64,000 bases of DNA. It comes from Trichomonas vaginalis G3 (Eukaryota > Parabasalia > Trichomonadida > Trichomonadidae). Within the stretch, counting starts at the first letter, position 1; every line of letters starts with the position of its first letter. The notes under the pieces were generated by a model. That model saw nothing but the letters and a program-made list of their open reading frames with translations, did no database searches and had not been told where the DNA came from. The stretch is from assembly GCF_026262505.1 (NCBI RefSeq), contig NC_067205.1, forward strand, positions 21,237,585 through 21,301,584, written 5' to 3'. This document shows positions 52,420 to 63,203 of this stretch, piece by piece. A program made the position numbers and the translations under genes.

Positions 52420-53530
52420 AACATTTACGCTCATTACGATGAAGAAGTCATGAAAATTCATGAGGTGAGAAAGAGGTGAGATCTCACCTCTTCACCTAAA
52501 CATTATTTTTGGGTCATTTACGTTCATTACGAAGAAGTCATGACAAAACATTTACGAAGAAATCATGACAAAACATTTACGCTCATTTCGATGAAGAAGT
52601 CATGAAAATTCATGAGGTGAGAAAAGAGGTGAGAAAAGAGGTGAGATCTCACCTCTTCACCTAAACATTATTTTTGGGTCATTTACGTTCATTACGAAGA
52701 AGTCATGACAAAACATTTACGAAGAAATCATGAAAATTCATGAGGTGAGAAAAGAGGTGAGATCTCACCTCTTCACCTAAACATTATTTTTGGGTCATTT
52801 ACGTTCATTACGAAGATGTTATACCATCTAAGAACTTGCGATTTTCATACGGAATCTCTTCTCTCGGTTTTCCGAGGGAAGCAATCATATGAGGAAATTC
52901 TTCTAAAAGTTCTTTTGTCTGATTTACATCTAATGAAAAAGTTTAGAAGAATTTTCTTATTCTTTCTGGCTTATTTTTGTTTTTCCAGTACTCCCGCTCT
53001 AATGGTCCCAGATGTGTTGACTTTGACTCTCTCAAGTTCTTAGATGGTATAACATCTTCAACGCCTCCTTCATAAGTCTTGACAAAGCATATACGAAGAA
53101 GTCTTGACAAAGCATATACGAAGAAGTCATGACAAAACATTTACGATGAAGCCATGACAAAACATTTACGAAGAAGTCTTGACAAATCATTTACGAAGAA
53201 GTCTTGACAAAGCATATACGATGAAGTTTTGACACGAAGTGAAGATTTGCACTTCGTCAAAAAAGTGAAGTTTCGACAAAACATATACGTTCATGTTTGA
53301 CAAAGCATATACGAAGAAGTCTTGACAAAACATATTCGAAGAAGTCATGACAAAACATATACGCTCATGTTTGACAAAACATATATGAAGAAATCATGAC
53401 AAAACATTTACGCTCATTACGATGAAGAAGTCATGAAAATTCATGAGGTGAGAAAAGAGGTGAGAAAAGAGGTGAGATCTCACCTCTTCACCTAAACATT
53501 ATTTTTGGGTCATTTACGTTCATTACGAAG
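52420..53530 (+). repeat. Module 15: E cluster, element A, linker, E
   Basis: Middle module; linker of GAAGTTTCG type with ATATATGAAG and a GAAGCCATGAC variant. Closing E doubled. Confidence 0.87.
52812..53059 (+). mobile_element. Element A copy 15 (248 bp)
   Basis: Full length, common sequence, perfect inverted repeats. Confidence 0.72.
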
Positions 53531-54435
53531 AAATCATGACAAAACCTATACGAAGAAATCATGACAAAACATTTACGATGAAGAAGTCATGACAAAGCAT
53601 ATACGATGAAGTTTCGACAAAACATTTACGTTCATGTTTGACAAAGCATATACGATGAAGTTTTGACACGAAGTGAAGATTTGCACTTCGTCAAAAAAGT
53701 GAAGGTTCGACAAAACATATACGTTCATGTTTGACAAAGCATATACGATGAAGTTTTGACAAAACATTTACGATGAAGTCTTGACAAATCATATACGAAG
53801 AAGTCATGACAAAACATTTACGAAGAAGTCTTGACAAATCATTTACGAAGAAGTCTTGACACGAAGTGAAGATTTGCACTTCGTCAAAAAAGTGAAGGTT
53901 CGACAAAACATTTACGTTCATGTTTGACAAAACATATACGTTCATGTTTGACAAAGCATATACGATGAAGTTTTGACACGAAGTGAAGATTTGCACTTCG
54001 TCAAAAAAGTGAAGGTTCGACAAAACATTTACGTTCATGTTTGACAAAACATATACGATGAAGTTTTGACACGAAGTGAAGATTTGCACTTCGTCAAAAA
54101 AGTGAAGGTTCGACAAAACATTTACGTTAATGTTTGACAAAGCATATACGATGAAGTTTTGACACGAAGTGAAGATTTGCACTTCGTCAAAAAAGTGAAG
54201 GTTCGACAAAACATATACGTTCATGTTTGACAAAGCATATACGATGAAGTTTCGACAAAACATATACGTTCATGTTTGACAAAACATATACGATGAAGTT
54301 TTGACACGAAGTGAAGATTTGCACTTCGTCAAAAAAGTGAAGGTTCGACAAAACATATACGTTCATGTTTGACAAAGCATATACGAAGAAGTCTTGACAA
54401 AACATATTCGAAGAAGTCATGACAAAACATATACG
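53531..54435 (+). repeat. F start and D array, six-hairpin form
   Basis: Hairpin units near 53666, 53859, 53976, 54068, 54161 and 54303, without visible indels. Confidence 0.87.
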
Positions 54436-54469
54436 CTCATGTTTGACAAAACATATACGAAGAAATCAT

Positions 54470-55617
54470 GACAAAACATTTACGCTCATTACGATGAAGA
54501 AGTCATGAAAATTCATGAGGTGAGAAAAGAGGTGAGATCTCACCTCTTCACCTAAACATTATTTTTGGGTCATTTACGTTCATTACGAAGAAGTCATGAC
54601 AAAACATTTACGAAGAAATCATGACAAAACATTTACGCTCATTTCGATGAAGAAGTCATGAAAATTCATGAGGTGAGAAAAGAGGTGAGAAAAGAGGTGA
54701 GATCTCACCTCTTCACCTAAACATTATTTTTGGGTCATTTACGTTCATTACGAAGAAGTCATGACAAAACATTTACGAAGAAATCATGAAAATTCATGAG
54801 GTGAGAAAAGAGGTGAGATCTCACCTCTTCACCTAAACATTATTTTTGGGTCATTTACGTTCATTACGAAGATGTTATACCATCTAAGAACTTGCGATTT
54901 TCATACGGAATCTCTTCTCTCGGTTTTCCGAGGGAAGCAATCATATGAGGAAATTCTTCTAAAAGTTCTTTTGTCTGATTTACATCTAATGAAAAAGTTT
55001 AGAAGAATTTTCTTATTCTTTCTGGCTTATTTTTGTTTTTCCAGTACTCCCGCTCTAATGGTCCCAGATGTGTTGACTTTGACTCTCTCAAGTTCTTAGA
55101 TGGTATAACATCTTCAACGCCTCCTTCATAAGTCTTGACAAAGCATATACGAAGAAGTCTTGACAAAGCATATACGAAGAAGTCATGACAAAACATTTAC
55201 GATGAAGAAGTCATGACAAATCATTTACGAAGAAGTTTGACAAAAGTGAAGATTTGCACTTCGTCAAAAAGTGAAGGTTCGACAAAACATTTACGTTCAT
55301 GTTTGACAAAGCATATACGATGAAGTTTTGACACGAAGTGAAGATTTGCACTTCGTCAAAAAAGTGAAGGTTCGACAAAACATATACGTTCATGTTTGAC
55401 AAAGCATATACGAAGAAGTCTTGACAAAACATATTCGAAGAAGTCATGACAAAACATATACGCTCATGTTTGACAAAACATATACGAAGAAATCATGACA
55501 AAACATTTACGCTCATTACGATGAAGAAGTCATGAAAATTCATGAGGTGAGAAAAGAGGTGAGATCTCACCTCTTCACCTAAACATTATTTTTGGGTCAT
55601 TTACGTTCATTACGAAG
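54470..55617 (+). repeat. Module 16: E cluster, element A, altered linker, E
   Basis: Last module before C1. After A the linker is rearranged: a GATGAAGAAGTCATGAC unit, a damaged hairpin unit at about 55240 (GACAAAAGTGAAG) and then a second, normal hairpin at about 55330. Confidence 0.85.
54868..55115 (+). mobile_element. Element A copy 16 (248 bp)
   Basis: Full length, common sequence, perfect inverted repeats. It is the last copy; none occurs in the inverted part after the gap. Confidence 0.72.
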
Positions 55618-56698
55618 AAATCATGACAAAACCTATACGAAGAAATCATGACAAAACATTTACGATGAAGAAGTCATGACAAAGCATATACGATGAAGTT
55701 TCGACAAATCATTTACGTTCATGTTTGACAAAGCATATACGATGAAATCATGACAAAACATTTACGATGAAATCATGACAAAACATTTACGAAGAAATCA
55801 TGACAAAACATTTACGATGAAGTCATGACAAAACATATACGAAGAAGTTTCGACAAAACATGTACGATGAAATCATGACAAAACATATACGATGAAGTTT
55901 TGACAAAACATATACGAAGAAGTCATGACAAAACATAAACGAAGAAGTCATGACAAAACATAAACGAAGAAATCATGACAAAACATAAACGAAGAAATCA
56001 TGACAAAACATTTACGATGAAGAAGTCATGACAAAACATAAACGAAGAAATCATGACAAATCATTTACGTTCATTACGATGAAGAAATCATGACAAAACA
56101 TGTACGTTCATGTTTGACAAAACATTTACGATGAAGAAATCATGACAAAACATAAACGAAGAAATCATGACAAATCATTTACGTTCATTACGATGAAGAA
56201 GTCATGACAAAACATGTACGTTCATGTTTGACAAAACATTTACGATGAAGAAATCATGACAAAACATAAACGAAGAAATCATGACAAATCATTTACGTTC
56301 ATTACGATGAAGAAGTCATGACAAAACATGTACGTTCATGTTTGACAAAACATTTACGATGAAGAAATCATGACAAAACATAAACGAAGAAATCATGACA
56401 AATCATTTACGTTCATTACGATGAAGAAGTCATGACAAAACATCTACGTTCATGTTTGACAAAACATTTACGATGAAGTTTCGACAAAACATTTACACTC
56501 ATTACGATGAAGAAGTCATGACAAATCATTTACGTTCATTACGATGAAGAAGTCTTGACAAAACATTTACGAAGAAGTTTTGACAAAACATATACGAAGA
56601 AGTTTTGACAAAACATATACGTTCATTACGATGAAGAAATCATGACAAAACATTTACGAAGAAGTTTTGACAAAACATATACGTTCATTACGATGAAG
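55618..56698 (+). repeat. F array with four 114-bp repeats
   Basis: 1,081 bp, the third near-identical member of the set at 35512 and 46848, with the CATCTACG variant in the last 114-bp repeat (about 56440). Confidence 0.9.
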
Positions 56699-57918
56699 TT
56701 TATTTCCTGCTGTGTTGTCAAAATGTCATGTTATCACACTTTTTCAGAGAAGTTAAATGACCGAGTGACACATGGTGACGTAGTGACACCTTCAGTTCTT
56801 CAAAAATAAGTCATAACTGCCTTCCTCCTGTGTTGTTGTCTAAATGTCATGTTGTCTCATTTTTTCAGAGAAGTTAAATGACCTGGTAGCACATGGTAAC
56901 ATGGTAGCACCTTCAGTTCTTCAAAAATAATTAATTATTGAATGACCTAAAAACCATTAATGAAAACATTATTTTTGGATCATTTACACTCATTACGATG
57001 AAGAAGTTTCGACAAAACATTAACGTTCATTACGATGAAGAAGTTTTGACAAAACATATACGTTCATTACGATGAAGAAATCATGAAAATTCAATGAGGT
57101 GAGAAAAGAGGTGAGATCTCACCTCTTCACCTAAACATTATTTTTGGATCATTTACGCTCATTACGATGAAGAAATCATGACAAAACATTTACGAAGAAG
57201 TTTTGACAAAACATATACGTTCATTACGATGAAGTTTATTTCCTGCTGTGTTGTCAAAATGTCATGTTGTCACACTTTTTCAGAGAAGTTAAATGACCGA
57301 GTGACACATGGTGACGTAGTGACACCTTCAGTTCTTCAAAAATAAGTCATAACTGCCTTCCTCCTGTGTTGTTGTCTAAATGTCATGTTGTCTCATTTTT
57401 TCAGAGAAGTTAAATGACCGAGTGACACATGGTGACGTAGTGACACCTTCAGTTCTTCAAAAATAAGTCATAACTGCCTTCCTCCTGTGTTGTTGTCAAA
57501 ATGTCATGAGTTAAATTACCTGGTGACGTAGTGACACCTTCAGTTCTTCAAAAATAAGTCATAACTGCCTTCCTCCTGTGTTGTTGTCTAAATGTCATGT
57601 TGTCTCATTTTTTCAGAGAAGTTAAATAACCTGGTGACACATGGTGACGTAGTGACACCTTCAGTTCTTCAAAAATAATTAATTATTGAATAACCTGAAA
57701 CCATGAACGTAAACATTATTTTTGGATCATTTACGCTCATTACGATGAAGTTTTGACACGAAGTGAAGAATTGCACTTCGTCAAAAAAGTGAAGGTTCCC
57801 GACGGTTTCAAACCGCCATACTTTACATTTTGTACAAAAATATTGTGAGTAAATGAACTCATTATTTTTTGCATCATGACAAAACATATACGAAGAAATC
57901 ATGACAAAACATTTACGC
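56699..57918 (+). repeat. Cassette: C1, spacer, C2, B
   Basis: C1 at 56699, C2 at 57234, B at 57670 with its insert at 57798-57876. No differences from the common form were noticed. Confidence 0.9.
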
Positions 57919-58171
57919 TCATTACGATGAAGAAGTCATGAAAATTCATGAGGTGAGAAAAGAGGTGAGATCTCACCTCTTCACCTAAACATTATTTTTG
58001 GGTCATTTACGTTCATTACGAAAGAAATCATGACAAAACCTATACGAAGAAATCATGACAAAACATTTACGATGAAGAAGTCATGACAAAGCATATACGA
58101 TGAAGTTTCGACAAATCATTTACGTTCATGTTTGACAAAGCATATACGATGAAATCATGACAAAACATTTA
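57919..58171 (+). repeat. E unit and start of an F array, cut by the gap
   Basis: E near 57970, the CCTATACG unit, then F units up to GACAAAACATTTA where the known sequence stops. Confidence 0.86.
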
Positions 58172-58271
58172 NNNNNNNNNNNNNNNNNNNNNNNNNNNNN
58201 NNNNNNNNNNNNNNNNNNNNNNNNNNNNNNNNNNNNNNNNNNNNNNNNNNNNNNNNNNNNNNNNNNNNNNN
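58172..58271. other. Assembly gap (100 N)
   Basis: Exactly 100 N, the conventional placeholder for a gap of unknown length. Array orientation changes from + to - across it. On the right, reading in array direction, the sequence has reached the last units that normally precede C1 (compare 8400-8440); on the left it is near the start of an F array. The two sides therefore do not continue each other. Confidence 0.98.
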
Positions 58272-58930
58272 TGTTTTGTCAAGACTTCTTCATCGTAATG
58301 AACGTAAATGATTTGTCATGACTTCTTCATCGTAATGAGTGTAAATGTTTTGTCGAAACTTCATCGTAAATGTTTTGTCAAACATGAACGTACATGTTTT
58401 GTCATGACTTCTTCATCGTAATGAATGTAAATGATTTGTCATGATTTCTTCGTTTATGTTTTGTCATGATTTCTTCATCGTAAATGTTTTGTCAAACATG
58501 AACGTACATGTTTTGTCATGACTTCTTCATCGTAATGAACGTAAATGATTTGTCATGATTTCTTCGTTTATGCTTTGTCATGACTTCTTCATCGTAAATG
58601 TTTTGTCATGATTTCTTCGTTTATGTTTTGTCATGACTTCTTCATCGTAAATGTTTTGTCATGACTTCTTCGTTTATGTTTTGTCATGACTTCTTCGTAT
58701 ATGTTTTGTCAAAACTTCATCGTATATGTTTTGTCATGATTTCATCGTACATGTTTTGTCGAAACTTCTTCGTATATGTTTTGTCATGATTTCATCGTAT
58801 ATGCTTTGTCAAACATGAACGTAAATGATTTGTCGAAACTTCATCGTATATGCTTTGTCATGACTTCTTCATCGTAAATGTTTTGTCATGATTTCTTCGT
58901 ATAGGTTTTGTCATGACTTCTTCGTAATGA
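58272..58930 (-). repeat. F array, inverted
   Basis: The same 25-, 28- and 37-bp units, reading as TGTTTTGTCATGACTTC on the given strand. It includes the ATAGGTTTTGTC (CCTATACG) opening unit at its right end. Confidence 0.88.
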
Positions 58931-59098
58931 ACGTAAATGACCCAAAAATAATGTTTAGGTGAAGAGGTGAGATCTCACCTCTTTTCTCACCTCTTTTCTC
59001 ACCTCATGAATTTTCATGACTTCTTCATCGTAATGAGCGTAAATGTTTTGTCATGATTTCTTCGTATATGTTTTGTCAAACATGAGCGTATATGTTTT
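58931..59098 (-). repeat. E unit (doubled arm), inverted
   Basis: GAGGTGAGATCTCACCTC with a doubled CTCACCTCTTTT arm, followed by GAGCGTAAATG units. It lies between D and F with no element A. Confidence 0.87.
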
Positions 59099-61250
59099 GT
59101 CATGACTTCTTCGAATATGTTTTGTCAAGACTTCTTCGTATATGCTTTGTCAAACATGAACGTATATGTTTTGTCGAACCTTCACTTTTTTGACGAAGTG
59201 CAAATCTTCACTTCGTGTCAAAACTTCATCGTATATGTTTGTCAAGACTTCTTCGTAAATGATTTGTCAAGACTTCTTCGTAAATGTTTTGTCATGACTT
59301 CATCGTAAATGTTTTGTCAAAACTTCATCGTATATGCTTTGTCAAACATGAACGTATATGTTTTGTCGAAACTTCATCGTATATGCTTTGTCAAACATGA
59401 ACGTAAATGTTTTGTCGAACCTTCACTTTTTTGACGAAGTGCAAATCTTCACTTCGTGTCAAAACTTCATCGTATATGCTTTGTCAAACATGAACGTATA
59501 TGTTTTGTCAAACATGAACGTAAATGTTTTGTCGAACCTTCACTTTTTGACGAAGTGCAAATCTTCACTTCGTGTCAAGACTTCTTCGTAAATGATTTGT
59601 CAAGACTTCTTCGTAAATGTTTTGTCATGACTTCTTCGTATATGATTTGTCAAGACTTCATCGTAAATGTTTTGTCAAAACTTCATCGTATATGCTTTGT
59701 CAAACATGAACGTATATGTTTTGTCGAAACTTCATCGTATATGCTTTGTCAAACATGAACGTATATTTTTGTCGAAACTTCATCGTATATGCTTTGTCAA
59801 ACATGAACGTAAATGTTTTGTCGAACCTTCACTTTTTTGACGAAGTGCAAATCTTCACTTCGTGTCAAAACTTCATCGTATATGCTTTGTCAAACATTAA
59901 CGTAAATGTTTTGTCGAACCTTCACTTTTTTGACGAAGTGCAAATCTTCACTTCGTGTCAAAACTTCATCGTATATGCTTTGTCAAACATGAACGTATAT
60001 GTTTTGTCAAACATGAACGTAAATGTTTTGTCGAACCTTCACTTTTTTGACGAAGTGCAAATCTTCACTTCGTGTCAAGACTTCTTCGTAAATGATTTGT
60101 CAAGACTTCTTCGTAAATGTTTTGTCATGACTTCTTCGTATATGATTTGTCAAGACTTCATCGTAAATGTTTTGTCAAAACTTCATCGTATATGCTTTGT
60201 CAAACATGAACGTATATGTTTTGTCGAACCTTCACTTTTTGACGAAGTGCAAATCTTCACTTCGTGTCAAAACTTCATCGTATATGCTTTGTCAAACATG
60301 AACGTATATGTTTTGTCGAAACTTCATCGTATATGCTTTGTCAAACATGAACGTAAATGTTTTGTCGAACCTTCACTTTTTTGACGAAGTGCAAATCTTC
60401 ACTTCGTGTCAAAACTTCATCGTATATGCTTTGTCAAACATTAACGTAAATGTTTTGTCGAACCTTCACTTTTTTGACGAAGTGCAAATCTTCACTTCGT
60501 GTCAAAACTTCATCGTATATGCTTTGTCAAACATGAACGTAAATGTTTTGTCGAACCTTCACTTTTTTGACGAAGTGCAAATCTTCACTTCGTGTCAAGA
60601 CTTCTTCGTAAATGATTTGTCAAGACTTCTTCGTAAATGTTTTGTCAAAACTTCATCGTATATGCTTTGTCAAACATGAACGTATATGTTTTGTCAAACA
60701 TGAACGTAAATGTTTTGTCGAACCTTCACTTTTTTGACGAAGTGCAAATCTTCACTTCGTGTCAAAACTTCATCGTATATGCTTTGTCAAACATGAACGT
60801 AAATGTTTTGTCGAACCTTCACTTTTTTGACGAAGTGCAAATCTTCACTTCGTGTCAAAACTTCATCGTATATGCTTTGTCAAACATGAACGTATATGTT
60901 TTGTCGAAACTTCATCGTATATGCTTTGTCAAACATGAACGTAAATGTTTTGTCGAACCTTCACTTTTTGACGAAGTGCAAATCTTCACTTCGTGTCAAA
61001 ACTTCATCGTATATGCTTTGTCAAACATGAACGTATATGTTTTGTCAAACATGAACGTAAATGTTTTGTCGAACCTTCACTTTTTTGACGAAGTGCAAAT
61101 CTTCACTTCGTGTCAAGACTTCTTCGTAAATGATTTGTCAAGACTTCTTCGTAAATGTTTTGTCATGACTTCTTCGTATATGATTTGTCAAGACTTCATC
61201 GTAAATGTTTTGTCAAAACTTCATCGTATATGCTTTGTCAAACATGAACG
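59099..61250 (-). repeat. D array, inverted
   Basis: About 14 hairpin units between 59205 and 61100. Periodic open frames of up to 222 codons now lie on the plus strand, exactly as expected if they follow array orientation rather than a gene. Confidence 0.87.
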
Positions 61251-61755
61251 TACATGTTTTGTCATGATTTCTTCATCGTAATGAACGTAAATGATTTGTC
61301 ATGATTTCTTCGTTTATGCTTTGTCATGACTTCTTCATCGTAAATGTTTTGTCATGATTTCTTCGTTTATGTTTTGTCATGATTTCTTCGTTTATGTTTT
61401 GTCATGACTTCTTCGTTTATGTTTTGTCATGACTTCTTCGTATATGTTTTGTCAAAACTTCATCGTATATGTTTTGTCATGATTTCATCGTACATGTTTT
61501 GTCGAAACTTCTTCGTATATGTTTTGTCATGACTTCATCGTAAATGTTTTGTCATGATTTCTTCGTAAATGTTTTGTCATGATTTCATCGTAAATGTTTT
61601 GTCATGATTTCATCGTATATGCTTTGTCAAACATGAACGTAAATGATTTGTCGAAACTTCATCGTATATGCTTTGTCATGACTTCTTCATCGTAAATGTT
61701 TTGTCATGATTTCTTCGTATAGGTTTTGTCATGACTTCTTCGTAATGAACGTAAA
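61251..61755 (-). repeat. F array (short form), inverted
   Basis: Counterpart of 37910-38385 read in reverse, with no 114-bp repeats and ending in the ATAGGTTTTGTC unit. Confidence 0.87.
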
Positions 61756-62007
61756 TGACCCAAAAATAATGTTTAGGTGAAGAGGTGAGATCTCACCTCT
61801 TTTCTCACCTCTTTTCTCACCTCATGAATTTTCATGACTTCTTCATCGAAATGAGCGTAAATGTTTTGTCATGATTTCTTCGTATAGGTTTTGTCATGAC
61901 TTCTTCGTAATGAACGTAAATGACCCAAAAATAATGTTTAGGTGAAGAGGTGAGATCTCACCTCTTTTCTCACCTCATGAATTTTCATGACTTCTTCATC
62001 GTAATGA
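61756..62007 (-). repeat. Two E units, inverted
   Basis: E with a doubled arm near 61790, a short stretch with GAAATGAGCG (the ATTTCG variant typical of E clusters) and another CCTATACG unit, then a single E near 61950. The extra E plus CCTATACG unit is not seen after B in the forward super-units. Confidence 0.83.
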
Positions 62008-63050
62008 GCGTAAATGTTTTGTCATGATTTCTTCGTATATGTTTTGTCATGATGCAAAAAATAATGAGTTCATTTACTCACAATATTTTTGTACAAAATG
62101 TAAAGTATGGCGGTTTGAAACCGTCGGGAACCTTCACTTTTTTGACGAAGTGCAATTCTTCACTTCGTGTCAAAACTTCATCGTAATGAGCGTAAATGAT
62201 CCAAAAATAATGTTTACGTTCATGGTTTCAGGTTATTCAATAATTAATTATTTTTGAAGAACTGAAGGTGTCACTACGTCACCATGTGTCACCAGGTCAT
62301 TTAACTTCTCTGAAAAAATGAGACAACATGACATTTAGACAACAACACAGGAGGAAGGCAGTTATGACTTATTTTTGAAGAACTGAAGGTGTCACTCGGT
62401 CACCAGGTAATTTAACTCATGACATTTTGACAACAACACAGGAGGAAGGCAGTTATGACTTATTTTTGAAGAACTGAAGGTGTCACTACGTCACCATGTG
62501 TCACTCGGTCATTTAACTTCTCTGAAAAAATGAGACAACATGACATTTAGACAACAACACAGGAGGAAGGCAGTTATGACTTATTTTTGAAGAACTGAAG
62601 GTGTCACTACGTCACCATGTGTCACTCGGTCATTTAACTTCTCTGAAAAAGTGTGACAACATGACATTTTGACAACACAGCAGGAAATAAACTTCATCGT
62701 AATGAACGTATATGTTTTGTCAAAACTTCTTCGTAAATGTTTTGTCATGATTTCTTCATCGTAATGAACGTATATGTTTTGTCAAAACTTCTTCGTATAT
62801 GTTTTGTCAAAACTTCTTCGTAAATGTTTTGTCATGATTTCTTCATCGTAATGAGCGTAAATGACCCAAAAATAATGTTTAGGTGAAGAGGTGAGATCTC
62901 ACCTCTTTTCTCACCTCATTGAATTTTCATGATTTCTTCATCGTAATGAACGTATATGTTTTGTCAAAACTTCTTCATCGTAATGAACGTTAATGTTTTG
63001 TCGAAACTTCTTCATCGTAATGAGTGTAAATGATCCAAAAATAATGTTTT
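62008..63050 (-). repeat. Cassette B, C2 and spacer, inverted
   Basis: B insert at 62050-62128, C2 repeats to about 62690 and a spacer with E near 62890 to about 63050. The 91-bp C repeat reads TCACTCGGTCACC in place of TCACTACGTCACC, and the unit next to B has ACCAGGTCATTTAAC. The spacer has two extra 25-bp units. Confidence 0.86.
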
Positions 63051-63203
63051 CATTAATGGTTTTTAGGTCATTCAATAATTAATTATTTTTGAAGAACTGA
63101 AGGTGCTACCATGTTACCATGTGCTACCAGGTCATTTAACTTCTCTGAAAAAATGAGACAACATGACATTTAGACAACAACACAGGAGGAAGGCAGTTAT
63201 GAC
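63051..63203 (-). repeat. Truncated C1, inverted
   Basis: The C1-specific end (GTGCTACCATGTTACCATGTG) and one C repeat are present up to CAGTTATGACTT. There the sequence changes abruptly to CATCAGAACACTTC and satellite units, so the rest of C1 is missing. Confidence 0.82.
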
